NCBI GenBank assembly: GCA_046330935.1
Contig: JAXLRU010000009.1
Location: forward strand, 1 to 64,000
DNA length: 64,000 nt
DNA from: JAXLRU01 sp046330935
Lineage (GTDB): Bacteria > Actinomycetota > Actinomycetes > Actinomycetales > Kineosporiaceae
Direction of reading: 5' to 3'
Below are positions 51,845 through 60,560 of the stretch, piece by piece. Within the stretch, counting starts at the first letter, position 1. The number at the start of each line of letters is the position of its first letter. Made by a program: the position numbers and the translations under genes. Below the pieces are notes generated by a model. It was not told where the DNA came from. It ran no database searches and saw only the letters and a program-made list of their open reading frames with translations.

Positions 51845-54399
51845 GCGCGACGTCACGCCCCGACGTCGTGCCGGTCTCGACCTACCGGGTCCAGGTCCAA
51901 CCCGGGTTCGGCTTCGACGACGTGGCGGGCATCGCGCCGTACCTGCGGGACCTGGGCGTCACCCACGTCTACCTCTCCCCCGTGCTGCAGCCCGTCCCGG
52001 GCTCGACCCACGGGTACGACGTCGTCGACCACACCCAGCTCAACGCGGAGGCCGGGGGCCTGGAGGCGTTCGAGCGGATGGCCGGGCGCCTGCGGGAGCT
52101 CGGGCTCGGCGCGGTCGCCGACGTCGTGCCCAACCACATGGCGGTCCCGACGCCGGTCCGCCGCAACCGCGCGCTGTGGTCGGTGCTGCGGGACGGCCCG
52201 GGGTCGCCGTACGCGCGCTGGTTCGACGTCGACTGGTCGGTGCCCTCGCGTGCGCTGCTCATGCCGATCCTGGGCGATCGCATCGGGCGGGTGGTCCGCG
52301 AGGGCCAGCTGACGTTGGACCGCACCGGCCCGGAGCCCGTGCTGCGCTACTTCGACCACGAGTTCCCGGTGCGGCCTGGGACGGAGGACCTGCCGCTGGA
52401 GGAGCTCGTCGAGCGGCAGTGGTACCGGCTGGCCTGGTGGCGCATCGGCGACGAGGAGCTCAACTACCGCCGGTTCTTCGACGTGGGCACGCTCGCGGCG
52501 ATCCGGGTGGAGGACCCCGCCGTCTTCGACGCCACCCACGAGCTGCTCCTGCGGCTGATCGAACGGGGGGACCTGCAGGGCCTGCGGATCGACCACCCCG
52601 ACGGCCTGGCCGACCCGCGCGGATACGTGCGGCGCCTCGACGAGGCCACCGGCGGCGCCTGGGTCGTCGTGGAGAAGATCCTCGAGGGCGAGGAGGACCT
52701 GCCCGAGGACTGGCCGTGTGCGGGGACGACCGGCTACGACGCCCTGTGGCGGATCGGCGGACTCTTCGTGGAGCCCGCCGGCGCGGGCCCCCTCACGTCC
52801 CTGCTGATCGAGCAGACCGGCCTGACCCCCGACCTCGACGAGGTGGTCGAGCAGGCCAAGCGCGACGTCGTCGCGCACGGGCTGCACGCCGAGGTGAACC
52901 GGCTCGTGGACCTCCTCGTCGACATCTGCAGCGAGGACCTCGACCTGCGCGACCACCCCCGCCGCCACCTCGAGCTCGCGGTCACCGAACTGCTGGTGGC
53001 CTTCGAGCGGTACCGGGCCTACGTCGTCCCCGGGGAGCCGGTGCCGCCGGAGTCCGTCGAGGTCGTGGACCGGGCGGTGGCGACCGCGAAGGAACGCGTG
53101 CCGGAGGAGGTGCGCGAGGCGGTCGACGTCGTCCGCGGGCTGGTCCTGGACCTTCCGACCGGGTCGGGCCCCGTGGGTGGGCGGGACGCGGCCTGGCGGC
53201 GGGAGCTGGTGGTGCGTTTCCAGCAGACCTGCGGACCGGTCATGGCCAAGGGCATCGAGGACACGGCCTTCTACCGCTGGCACCGGCTGATCTCGCTCAA
53301 CGAGGTGGGCGCCGACCCGCGCGTCGTCGGGGTGGCACCGGAGGAGTTCCACGGCTACTGCTCCCACCGGCACCGCACCCGCCCGTTGACCATGACGACG
53401 CTGTCGACGCACGACACGAAGCGCTCCGAGGACGTGCGGGCGCGGATCGGCGCCATCAGTGAGCTGACGGAGCCGTGGGCGGAGGCCGTGCGCGGCTGGT
53501 CCGAGGCGGCCGCGAAGTACCGGTCGTCGCAGGGATGGCCGGACCCGCCCACGACCTACCTGCTCTGGCAGACGCTCGTGGGGCTGTGGCAGGGCGGGCC
53601 CCCCGACGAAGAACGCGTGCAGCGCTACCTGGAGAAGGCCACCCGCGAGGCCAAGCTCCACACGTCCTGGACCAGCCCCGATCCCGTGTTCGACGAAGCC
53701 ACTCGATCGTTCGTGTCGCTGGTCCTGGCCAACACCGAGCTGGTGGAGTCGCTGGGCGCCTTCGCCGCGCGCCTCGATGGGCCGGGCGAGGTCACCCTCC
53801 TGGGTCAGAAGCTCGTCCAGCTCACGATGCCGGGCGTCCCCGACGTCTACCAGGGCACGGAGACGGTGTCGCTGACGCTGGTCGACCCCGACAACCGGGC
53901 GCCTGTCGACGTCGCTCGGGCCGCGGCGCTGCTGGCCGACCTCGACGCGGGCAAGGCGCCCGAGGACGTCGACGGGCGCAAGCTCCTCGTCACCTCCAGG
54001 GCGCTGCGGGTGCGCCGGGAGCATCCCGAGTGGTTCGTCGGTGCCGAGGCCACGTACAGCCCGCTGCCGACGTCCACCGGCAACGCCGTCGCCTTCGCCC
54101 GCGGTGACGCCTCGGGAGCGCAGGCGATCACGGTGGTGACGCGGCTGCCGGTCGCCCTGGAGCGGCGTGGCGGCTGGGCGGAGCACAGCGTGGCGCTGCC
54201 CGAGGGGCGCTGGCGCGACGTGTTGACCGGGCGCGCGGTGGACGGCGGCTCCTGCGCCCTGGCATCCCTGCTCCTCGACCTGCCCGTGGCCCTGCTCGTT
54301 CGGGACACCTCCTCCGATGCCGCAGGGGGCGAGCAGGAACAGGACGCGTCGGCCTCCGCGGGTGAGGACACGCGCGGATCCACGGGCTGGCCGGGCTGA
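51841..54399 (+). CDS. treY: (1->4)-alpha-D-glucan 1-alpha-D-glucosylmutase (maltooligosyltrehalose synthase)
   Basis: An 852-residue GH13 enzyme that isomerises the reducing end of a maltodextrin to an alpha,alpha-1,1 trehalose unit. The family start STYRVQVQPGFGFDDV, the SPVLQPVPGSTHGYDVVD block, ADVVPNHMA, nucleophile region GLRIDHPDGLADPRGY, acid region VVEKILEGEE and LSTHDTKRSEDVRARI are all present. The tail is Ser/Asp/Gly-rich. It is coupled to glgX by GTGA; its partner treZ lies 1.8 kb downstream beyond two minus-strand genes. A 16-bp hairpin follows. Confidence 0.96.
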   Translation: MSATSRPDVVPVSTYRVQVQPGFGFDDVAGIAPYLRDLGVTHVYLSPVLQPVPGSTHGYDVVDHTQLNAEAGGLEAFERMAGRLRELGLGAVADVVPNHMAVPTPVRRNRALWSVLRDGPGSPYARWFDVDWSVPSRALLMPILGDRIGRVVREGQLTLDRTGPEPVLRYFDHEFPVRPGTEDLPLEELVERQWYRLAWWRIGDEELNYRRFFDVGTLAAIRVEDPAVFDATHELLLRLIERGDLQGLRIDHPDGLADPRGYVRRLDEATGGAWVVVEKILEGEEDLPEDWPCAGTTGYDALWRIGGLFVEPAGAGPLTSLLIEQTGLTPDLDEVVEQAKRDVVAHGLHAEVNRLVDLLVDICSEDLDLRDHPRRHLELAVTELLVAFERYRAYVVPGEPVPPESVEVVDRAVATAKERVPEEVREAVDVVRGLVLDLPTGSGPVGGRDAAWRRELVVRFQQTCGPVMAKGIEDTAFYRWHRLISLNEVGADPRVVGVAPEEFHGYCSHRHRTRPLTMTTLSTHDTKRSEDVRARIGAISELTEPWAEAVRGWSEAAAKYRSSQGWPDPPTTYLLWQTLVGLWQGGPPDEERVQRYLEKATREAKLHTSWTSPDPVFDEATRSFVSLVLANTELVESLGAFAARLDGPGEVTLLGQKLVQLTMPGVPDVYQGTETVSLTLVDPDNRAPVDVARAAALLADLDAGKAPEDVDGRKLLVTSRALRVRREHPEWFVGAEATYSPLPTSTGNAVAFARGDASGAQAITVVTRLPVALERRGGWAEHSVALPEGRWRDVLTGRAVDGGSCALASLLLDLPVALLVRDTSSDAAGGEQEQDASASAGEDTRGSTGWPG

Positions 54400-54406
54400 T
54401 CACGAT

Positions 54407-54446
54407 CGGCGCCGACGCCACCGCTCACCCGGTGGCGTCGGCGCCG
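54407..54446. terminator. bidirectional terminator between treY and the phosphatase gene
   Basis: A perfect 16-bp stem (54407-54422 with 54431-54446, CGGCGCCGACGCCACC and its complement) with an 8-nt loop. It overlaps the stop and last codons of the convergent phosphatase gene. No T-tract. Confidence 0.7.
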
Positions 54447-54871
54447 AACCGCCGCACGAAGCGGTGCTGCCAGGGCATCTCCACCGCTCGCGGGTGGTAC
54501 CCCTGACGCACGAACCGCACGGCCTGATCGGGCGGGACGCCGTCGAGGATCGCGAGACAGGCCAGCGCGGTGCCGGTGCGGCCACGAGCCCCCATGCAGG
54601 CGATCTCGACGCGCTCCTCGCCGCACCGGCCCAGCGCCTCCTCCAGGGCCGCCCTCGCGTCGGACGGGTCGGTGGGCAGCCAGAAGTCGGGCCAGCGCAC
54701 CCAGCGCAGCCGACTGCCGCCCTGCCATCGCGGCGGGCGACCCAGCAGCACCACCGACAGGTGCGCCTCCTGGCGCGGCACCGGCTCGGAGTGGAGGCTG
54801 CGGCCCCGCACCCGCCGCCCGCTGGGCAGCACCAGCACCCCGGGCAGGCCCGCCTGCCACTGTCCGTTCAC
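54425..54871 (-). CDS. protein tyrosine/dual-specificity phosphatase-like protein
   Basis: A 148-residue small cysteine phosphatase. The CX5R loop is Cys92-MGARG-Arg98 followed by Thr-Gly (ACMGARGRTG); the usual His before Cys is Ala. An Asp in WPDFWLPTDPSD (residue 62 or 68) may be the general acid. GTG start with a strong GGGGAGG upstream; a longer in-frame version has no support. It sits between treY and ppk2 on the minus strand, inside the glycogen/trehalose region. Whether it acts on protein, lipid or a phosphorylated glucan is unknown. Confidence 0.82.
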   Translation of the reverse strand: MNGQWQAGLPGVLVLPSGRRVRGRSLHSEPVPRQEAHLSVVLLGRPPRWQGGSRLRWVRWPDFWLPTDPSDARAALEEALGRCGEERVEIACMGARGRTGTALACLAILDGVPPDQAVRFVRQGYHPRAVEMPWQHRFVRRFGADATG

Positions 54872-54896
54872 CGCCGCCCCCTCCCCTGCCGCTTCG

Positions 54897-56033
54897 TCAG
54901 CTGTGCGCGAGGCGGGCCAGCTCGGCCTCGACATCGAAGTCGGCGGCCGGCCACTGCGGGTCGATCGCCTCCAGAGCAGCCAGGAGCAGGTGCTGCACGG
55001 CCCAGCGCGCGTACCACTTGTGGTCGGCGGGGACGACGTACCAAGGCGCGGCCTCCGTCGAGCACTTCGTCAGGGCCGCCTGATACGCCTCCTGGTAGGC
55101 GGGCCACAGCGCCCGCTCGTCGAGGTCGCGGGGGTTGTACTTCCAGTACTTGTCCGGGCGGTTCAGCCGCTCCTCCAGCCTCGCCTTCTGCTCCTGCGGG
55201 CTCACGTGCAGCATGACCTTCACCAGCGTGGTGCCCTTGGCCGCCAGCCCCGCTTCGAAACGGTTGATGGTGGCGTACCGGCGAGCCCACACCGCCCGCG
55301 GCACGAGATCGTGGACGCGCACCACGAGCACGTCCTCGTAGTGGGAACGGTCGAACACCCCGATCTCCCCCGCGCCCGGCAGCGCCTGCCGGATGCGCCA
55401 GAGGAAGTCGTGCGCGCGTTCGACGGGCGTGGGCGCCTTGAACGCGGTGTGGTTCACACCCTGAGGGTCCACGGCGCCGACGACATGGCGCACGATGCCG
55501 CCCTTGCCCGAGGTGTCCATGCCCTGCACGACCAGGAGCACCCGCCGCTGGTCGCCTCCCTTGGCCGCCGCGAAGAGCCGCTCCTGGAGGTCCGACAGGC
55601 GCTCGGCGCCTTCGGCCAAGGCCCGGTCGGCGTCGTCGTGGTCCCCCACGAAGCCGGGGGTGGAGCCGGGATCGACGGAGGCGAGGTCGAAGCCGGGGCC
55701 GACCCGCAGCAGGTCGGCCACCGTGGCGGGGGTCAGCGCGGGCGCGCCACGATGCGAGAGCTGCTCCACCGCAGCGGCCCGGTCGGGTGCGGTCGCGACC
55801 ACGCGAGGCCCGGCAGCGGTGCCCCTGGCCTTCGCGCTGCCCTTCGGCTTCGCGCTGCTCTTCGGCTTCGCGCTGCCCTTCGGCTTCGCGTCGGCCTTCG
55901 GCTTCGCGCTGATCTTCCGCCCGGCGCTCCCCTTCGACGCCGCGCTGCGCTTCGGCTCGCCGCTGCTGCTCGCCTTCTGGCCCTTCGCGGGGGTCTTGCC
56001 GGACCTGCTGGCCTTGTCGCTCTTCTTCGCCAT
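54897..56033 (-). CDS. ppk2: PPK2 family polyphosphate kinase with a histone-H1-like N-terminal tail
   Basis: A 378-residue protein. The C-terminal 290 residues form a P-loop PPK2 domain: Walker A GMDTSGKGG (171-179), Walker B-like EIGVFDRSHYEDV with Asp228 and Arg229, and the lid YNPRDLDER. It transfers phosphate between polyphosphate and nucleotides; the class (AMP or ADP acceptor) is not certain. Residues 1-78 are a Lys/Ala/Ser/Gly/Pro-rich basic tail with repeated SAKPKG units, like bacterial histone H1-like domains, suggesting nucleic-acid or polyphosphate binding. Divergent from treZ; 25 nt upstream of the phosphatase gene. Confidence 0.93.
   Translation of the reverse strand: MAKKSDKASRSGKTPAKGQKASSSGEPKRSAASKGSAGRKISAKPKADAKPKGSAKPKSSAKPKGSAKARGTAAGPRVVATAPDRAAAVEQLSHRGAPALTPATVADLLRVGPGFDLASVDPGSTPGFVGDHDDADRALAEGAERLSDLQERLFAAAKGGDQRRVLLVVQGMDTSGKGGIVRHVVGAVDPQGVNHTAFKAPTPVERAHDFLWRIRQALPGAGEIGVFDRSHYEDVLVVRVHDLVPRAVWARRYATINRFEAGLAAKGTTLVKVMLHVSPQEQKARLEERLNRPDKYWKYNPRDLDERALWPAYQEAYQAALTKCSTEAAPWYVVPADHKWYARWAVQHLLLAALEAIDPQWPAADFDVEAELARLAHS
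55842..55913 (-). repeat. 18-bp tandem repeat encoding the PPK2 basic tail
   Basis: Four consecutive 18-bp units of the form CTTCGGCTTCGCGCTGCC (plus-strand reading, 3-4 variable bases at the unit end). Each encodes one AKPK-containing hexapeptide of the N-terminal tail. Confidence 0.85.
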
Positions 56034-56138
56034 GCGGGAATGGTGGCGCATCTGCCGGGGACGCACCGCCCCGACGCGCCTCGAGATCGAAGCGCGCACG
56101 CAGGGTGACCTCCGCGCGACGCCTCGCTGTCTGTGTGG

Positions 56139-56144
56139 CACGTT
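56139..56144 (+). promoter_or_regulatory. possible -10 box of a leaderless promoter (treZ)
   Basis: CACGTT, then GACGGT (6 nt), then the treZ ATG. The stretch ACGTTGACGG recurs before the gene at 60692, where the first base is T. The first base here deviates from TANNNT. Confidence 0.28.
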
Positions 56145-56150
56145 GACGGT

Positions 56151-57965
56151 ATGCACCGGTTCCGCGTCTGGGCGCCGTCCGCCTCCTCCGTCACCCTCGT
56201 CCTGTCCGGCGGTCCCGCCGCCGGTTGCGCCGCACCCATGGAGCGCGACGACGGCGGATGGTGGGGTCTGGACGTCGAGGACGCGGGGCCGGGAACCGAC
56301 TACGCGTTCCGGCTCGGCGAGGACGAGCCCGCCCTGCCCGACCCGCGCAGCGCCTGGCAGCCCGAGGGGGTCCACGGGCCGAGCCGCGTGGTCGACCTCG
56401 CCGACTACGACTGGCGGGCCGACTGGCAGGGCCGCGGCGGGCTGGGGGCGGTCTTCTACGAGCTGCACGTGGGCACCTTCACCCCCGAGGGCACCCTCGA
56501 CGCCGCGGTCGACCGGCTCGACCACCTCGTCGACCTCGGCGTCGACGTCGTCGAGCTGATGCCCGTGGCCGGCTTCGACGGGCGCTGGGGCTGGGGCTAC
56601 GACGGTGTCGACCTGTACGCCGTCCACGACCCGTACGGCGGCCCCGAGGCCCTGCAACGGTTCGTCGACGAGGCCCACCTGCGCGGCCTGGCCGTCTGTC
56701 TCGACGTCGTCTACAACCACCTGGGCCCGAGCGGCAACTACCTGTCCCGCTTCGGGCCCTACTTCACCGACCGGCACGACACGCCCTGGGGCCCCGCGGT
56801 CAACCTCGACGACGAGGGCAGCCACGAGGTGCGCCGCTGGATCTGCGACAACGCGCTGCGCTGGCTGCGGGACTTCCGGATCGACGCCCTGCGCCTGGAC
56901 GCCGTCCACGCCCTCGTCGACGACTCGCCCCGGCACCTGCTGCAGCAGCTGTCCGACGAGGTCGCCGAGGCGTCCCGAGAGCTCGGTCGGCCCCTGGCGC
57001 TGATCGCCGAGAGCGACCTGAACCAGCCGCGCATGATCGAGCCGGTGGCCGAGGGCGGCCTCGGCATGACCGCCCAGTGGAGCGACGACTTCCACCACGC
57101 GCTGCACTCGCTGCTGACCGGCGAGCAGGAGGGCTACTACTGCGACTTCGGCGGCACGGCGGTCCTCGCCCGCTGCCTGACGCGGGTGTTCCGGCACGCC
57201 GGGGACCTGTCGACGTTCCGCGGCCAGGTGTGGGGAGCTCCCGTCGATCCGGCGCGTCACCGGGGGCACCGCTTTCTCGGCTACAGCCAGGACCACGACC
57301 AGGTGGGCAACCGCGCCGTGGGCGACCGACTCAGCGCCTCGCTCGCGCCCGGCCGCCTCGCGGCCGCGGCTGCCCTGGTGCTCACGTCGCCGTTCACGCC
57401 GATGCTGTTCATGGGCGAGGAGTGGGGCGCGCGCACCCCCTGGCAGTTCTTCACCGACTTCCCCGACCCGCAGCTCGCGGCCGCGGTGCGCGACGGGCGT
57501 CGCAGCGAGTTCTCCCGCCACGGCTGGGACGCCGAGGACATCCCCGACCCGCAGGATCCTGCCACCCGCGAGCGCAGCGTCCTGGACTGGGCCGAGGTCG
57601 GCAAGCCCGAGCACGAACGTCTGCTGGGCTGGTACCGCGACCTGCTCACCCTGCGCCGAGCCGAGGCCGACCTGCGCGACGACGACCTCGCCGCCGTCCG
57701 CGTCGACGCCGGTGGGACGTGGGTCGTGGTGCACAGGGGTGGTTTCGCGGTCGCCGTGAACCTCGCCCCGGCCCCTGCGACGCTGCGGTGGCAGGTGGAG
57801 GGCGAGCCACCCGCGCCCGGCGCCGACGTGGTGCTCGCCTGGGACACCGCGACCGTGGTGCCCGACGGCGTGCTCCTGCCCGGCCAGTCGGTGGCCGTCC
57901 TGCGGCGCCACCGGGCCGCGACCGGTTCGGCCGACACGGCGGCGCCCCCGGTCGACGAGGGGTAA
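56151..57965 (+). CDS. treZ: malto-oligosyltrehalose trehalohydrolase
   Basis: A 604-residue GH13 enzyme that releases trehalose from the TreY product. The N-terminal MHRFRVWAPSASSVTLVL is the family CBM48-like domain. Then come GAVFYELHVGTFTPEGT, LDVVYNHLGPSGNYL, nucleophile region IDALRLDAVHALVDD, acid Glu in LIAESDLNQPR, and SQDHDQVGNRA. The ATG chosen gives the exact family N terminus; an ATG 18 nt upstream is in frame but unlikely. No ribosome binding site is obvious. Separated from glgX-treY by two minus-strand genes, so it needs its own promoter. Confidence 0.96.
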   Translation: MHRFRVWAPSASSVTLVLSGGPAAGCAAPMERDDGGWWGLDVEDAGPGTDYAFRLGEDEPALPDPRSAWQPEGVHGPSRVVDLADYDWRADWQGRGGLGAVFYELHVGTFTPEGTLDAAVDRLDHLVDLGVDVVELMPVAGFDGRWGWGYDGVDLYAVHDPYGGPEALQRFVDEAHLRGLAVCLDVVYNHLGPSGNYLSRFGPYFTDRHDTPWGPAVNLDDEGSHEVRRWICDNALRWLRDFRIDALRLDAVHALVDDSPRHLLQQLSDEVAEASRELGRPLALIAESDLNQPRMIEPVAEGGLGMTAQWSDDFHHALHSLLTGEQEGYYCDFGGTAVLARCLTRVFRHAGDLSTFRGQVWGAPVDPARHRGHRFLGYSQDHDQVGNRAVGDRLSASLAPGRLAAAAALVLTSPFTPMLFMGEEWGARTPWQFFTDFPDPQLAAAVRDGRRSEFSRHGWDAEDIPDPQDPATRERSVLDWAEVGKPEHERLLGWYRDLLTLRRAEADLRDDDLAAVRVDAGGTWVVVHRGGFAVAVNLAPAPATLRWQVEGEPPAPGADVVLAWDTATVVPDGVLLPGQSVAVLRRHRAATGSADTAAPPVDEG

Positions 57966-58070
57966 TCGGAGGGAAACGCCGGGGCGCCCCGAGCCGTCAC
58001 GAGCCCGTGGCAGGATCCGGGCGTCGAATCGCCGCGGGGCTCCCCCGCCTGACGGACCGATGAGGTGGAC

Positions 58071-58541
58071 GTGTCGAGCGATCCCACGAGCGTTCCCGCC
58101 GTTGGGGGGCTCACCCCCGCGCTGGCCGAGATCGCCGAGGACTTCCTCGCCCTGGGGCCGGCGGACCGGCTCCAGCTGCTGCACGACCTCGCCTGGGACC
58201 TGCCGGCCCTACCAGAGGCCCTGGCCGCGGACTACGGGTCGCTGGAGCAGGTGTCGGAGTGCCAGTCGCCGATCTTCCTCCGCGTCGACGTGGAGCAGGC
58301 CGCCCCGCGCGCCGTCCACGTGCACGTCGACGCGCCCGCGCAGGCGCCCACCAGCCGCGGCTTCGCCGAGGTCGTGCGGGCGGGGCTCGAGGGTGTCCCC
58401 GCCGAGCAGGCGCTCGCGGTGCCCGACGACCTCGCGGTCCGCCTCGGGCTCGGCGAGGTGGTCAGCCCCCTGCGCCTGCACGGCATGGCCGGGCTGCTCA
58501 CCCGTGTGAAGCGCCAGGTGTCGCGGGCGGTGACGGCGTGA
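58071..58541 (+). CDS. SufE family Fe-S cluster assembly/sulfur-acceptor protein
   Basis: A 156-residue SufE-like protein that accepts persulfide sulfur from a cysteine desulfurase. The acceptor cysteine is Cys64 in EQVSECQSPIFL. The N-terminal EIAEDFLALGPADRLQLL and C-terminal TSRGFAEVVRAGLEGV blocks fit the family. GTG start with GAGG upstream; a GTG 6 nt earlier is possible. In many actinobacteria a sulfurtransferase (SseA) gene sits beside it; none is here. Its stop overlaps the next gene's GTG. Confidence 0.92.
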   Translation: MSSDPTSVPAVGGLTPALAEIAEDFLALGPADRLQLLHDLAWDLPALPEALAADYGSLEQVSECQSPIFLRVDVEQAAPRAVHVHVDAPAQAPTSRGFAEVVRAGLEGVPAEQALAVPDDLAVRLGLGEVVSPLRLHGMAGLLTRVKRQVSRAVTA

Positions 58542-59317
58542 GCGTGCTGCGGATGCTGCTGCCGGGGTCCACGGTCGTCGGTGACCTCACGGCGTCCGGC
58601 CCCGACGTCCTCGACGCCCTGGCGGACCTCTACGCCTACCCCGACCCTCTCCCCCGGGCCGGCTGGGTACGCGCGTCGATGGTGTCGACGCTGGACGGCG
58701 CCATCGCAGGCCCGGACGGCGTCTCGGCGTCCATCAGCGGGCCGGCGGACCGCGCGGTCCTTTCCGTGCTGCGCGCGCTCGCCGACGTCGTGCTCGTCGG
58801 CGCGGGGACGGCCCGGGCCGAGGGCTACCGGGTGCCCGTGCCCAAGCCGCAGTTCCAGGGCCGACGCCGCAAGCACCGCCAGGCGGCCGCGCCCGTCCTG
58901 GCCGTGGTCAGCGGCCGGGGCGACCTCGACGGGCTGGAGCAGGTCTTCGCCGACGGCGAGGACTCCCTGCTCGTCACCTGCGCGGCGGCCGACGTCGAAG
59001 GGTTGCGCAGCCGGCTCGGCGGGCATCGCGTGGTCGTGGCGGGCGAGTCGACCGTCGACCCGCTGATCGCCGTGGCCCAGCTCGCGGGGGCGGGGCTGCG
59101 CAGGGTGCTGCTCGAGGGCGGCCCGCGGCTGCTCGGCTCCCACGTCGAGGCGGGCCGGCTCGACGAGCTCTGCCTGACATGGTCACCCGTGCTGGTGGGT
59201 GGGCTGGAGGGACGCCTCGCACTCGGGGGCCCGGCGAAGCTGCCCGCCCGTCCGGCCCACCTCCTGGAGGCCGACGGGATGCTGCTGGGCCGCTGGGTGA
59301 TCGCCGCCGGCCGCTGA
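58538..59317 (+). CDS. RibD C-terminal-domain (pyrimidine reductase-like) protein
   Basis: A 259-residue protein of the dihydrofolate reductase/RibD reductase fold. The substrate block RAGWVRASMVSTLDGAIA, ALADVVLVGAGTARAEGY and the NADPH-binding region LRRVLLEGGPRLLGS match the pyrimidine reductase group, but the deaminase half of RibD is absent. A role in riboflavin-like or other pteridine reduction is possible; the substrate is unknown. The GTG overlaps the sufE-like stop (GTGA). Convergent with the alpha/beta hydrolase across a hairpin. Confidence 0.88.
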   Translation: MSVLRMLLPGSTVVGDLTASGPDVLDALADLYAYPDPLPRAGWVRASMVSTLDGAIAGPDGVSASISGPADRAVLSVLRALADVVLVGAGTARAEGYRVPVPKPQFQGRRRKHRQAAAPVLAVVSGRGDLDGLEQVFADGEDSLLVTCAAADVEGLRSRLGGHRVVVAGESTVDPLIAVAQLAGAGLRRVLLEGGPRLLGSHVEAGRLDELCLTWSPVLVGGLEGRLALGGPAKLPARPAHLLEADGMLLGRWVIAAGR

Positions 59318-59343
59318 GGCCGGCACCGACCCCGGCTCAGCGG
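59311..59343. terminator. bidirectional terminator between convergent genes
   Basis: CCGCTGAG (59311-59318) pairs with CTCAGCGG (59336-59343), with an inner CCGG/CCGG stem after a single-base bulge. It contains both stop codons. No T-tract. Confidence 0.6.
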
Positions 59344-60560
59344 TGCTCGAGCAGGAACCGCGCGACGGCGCCCTCCCACGCCTGAGGGTCCACGTTCCAT
59401 TCGCGCGTGTGCGCCGCTCCGTGGAACGGCACGTAGGTGACCAGGTCGGGCCGTGCCTGCGCCAGCCGGCGAGAGGGCCCGGCGGGGACGAACGCGTCGT
59501 CCTCGGAGTGCAGGATGAGCGTCGGCAGGCGCAGCTCGGCGGCGCGGCTCACCCAGTCGAGGCGGTCCAGCGGCACGGGCTGCTCCAGACCCGCGAACCG
59601 CCGGGCGTGGGGGTGCTCCAGGAGCATCTGCGCGAGGGCACCGACGGGCGCCGGGACGCCGTGCACGCGCGCCTGGTGGACGAGGACGTCGCGCCAGTCG
59701 ACGACGGGCGCGTCGAGCACGAGGGCGCGGATGCGCGGCGCGAGCCACGACCGGGCGACCGTCTGCAGGGCGATCGCCGCGCCCATCGACCAGCCGAGCA
59801 GCACGACGTCGCGGGCGCCCGCCTCCAGGGCGTGGACGATGGCGGCCTCGACGTCCACCCACTCGGCGTCGCCCAGCCGGTATCGGCCCCGCGGCGAGCG
59901 CGGGGCGCCGGCGTCGTTGCGGTAGCTGACGACGAGCGAGGTCAGGCCCAGGGTGTGCAGCAGCGGCAGCGCGCGCAGGCACTCCTCCCGCGTGGCGTTG
60001 CGCCCGTGCACGAGGACGGCCCACGTGCCGCCCGTCGCCTCGCCGCCGGCCGGGGGCACCCGCCACGCCGGCATCGCACCGAGCGGCGTGGCCACCTCGT
60101 CGTCCCCGACCTCGAGGCCGAGGTCGCGCGGCGTCCCCGCGTAGTAGTACTGGTTCCAGCGCCCGCTGCCCGCGTGCAGCCGCCCGCGGTCCACGCCGTC
60201 GAGCCGGCGCGTCACCGTGCGCGAGACGACGTCGACGTCGACGATCTCGCCGACGCGCACGTGCACCGACCCGCCGTCCTGCCACAGGCCGTAGCGTCCG
60301 GGCGCTCGCGTCTCCTCCGCGGCGCGCAGCGTGATCGTGCCCGCGCCCACGCCGAGCACCTCGACGTCGTCGGGCTGGTCCGGCACCGGCGTCACGATCC
60401 TGCGGGCCAGGTGGGCGGCCGTCCCGGTCACCGCGACACCGGCGACGGCGGCGGCCGCACCGGCGACGGCCCCCGAGACGGCGGCGCGGCGCAGCACGGT
60501 GCCGCGCGGGAGCGACGGGCGCTGCACCGGCGGCGGGGTCGTGGTGCGGGGCGAGGTCAT
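59337..60560 (-). CDS. alpha/beta hydrolase with N-terminal membrane helix
   Basis: A 407-residue protein. Residues 23-55 form a signal-anchor helix rich in Ala/Val/Gly. A beta-rich domain covers about 60-170, and an alpha/beta hydrolase domain follows: oxyanion HGRNA, nucleophile Ser258 in GWSMGA, Asp354/355 in HSEDDAF and His384 in HGAAHTREW. The catalytic domain probably lies outside the cytosol. It resembles actinobacterial BAAT/acyl-CoA-thioesterase-like or prolyl-oligopeptidase-like hydrolases, with no substrate known. ATG chosen before the basic segment; a 28-residue upstream extension is unsupported. Confidence 0.9.
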   Translation of the reverse strand: MTSPRTTTPPPVQRPSLPRGTVLRRAAVSGAVAGAAAAVAGVAVTGTAAHLARRIVTPVPDQPDDVEVLGVGAGTITLRAAEETRAPGRYGLWQDGGSVHVRVGEIVDVDVVSRTVTRRLDGVDRGRLHAGSGRWNQYYYAGTPRDLGLEVGDDEVATPLGAMPAWRVPPAGGEATGGTWAVLVHGRNATREECLRALPLLHTLGLTSLVVSYRNDAGAPRSPRGRYRLGDAEWVDVEAAIVHALEAGARDVVLLGWSMGAAIALQTVARSWLAPRIRALVLDAPVVDWRDVLVHQARVHGVPAPVGALAQMLLEHPHARRFAGLEQPVPLDRLDWVSRAAELRLPTLILHSEDDAFVPAGPSRRLAQARPDLVTYVPFHGAAHTREWNVDPQAWEGAVARFLLEHR

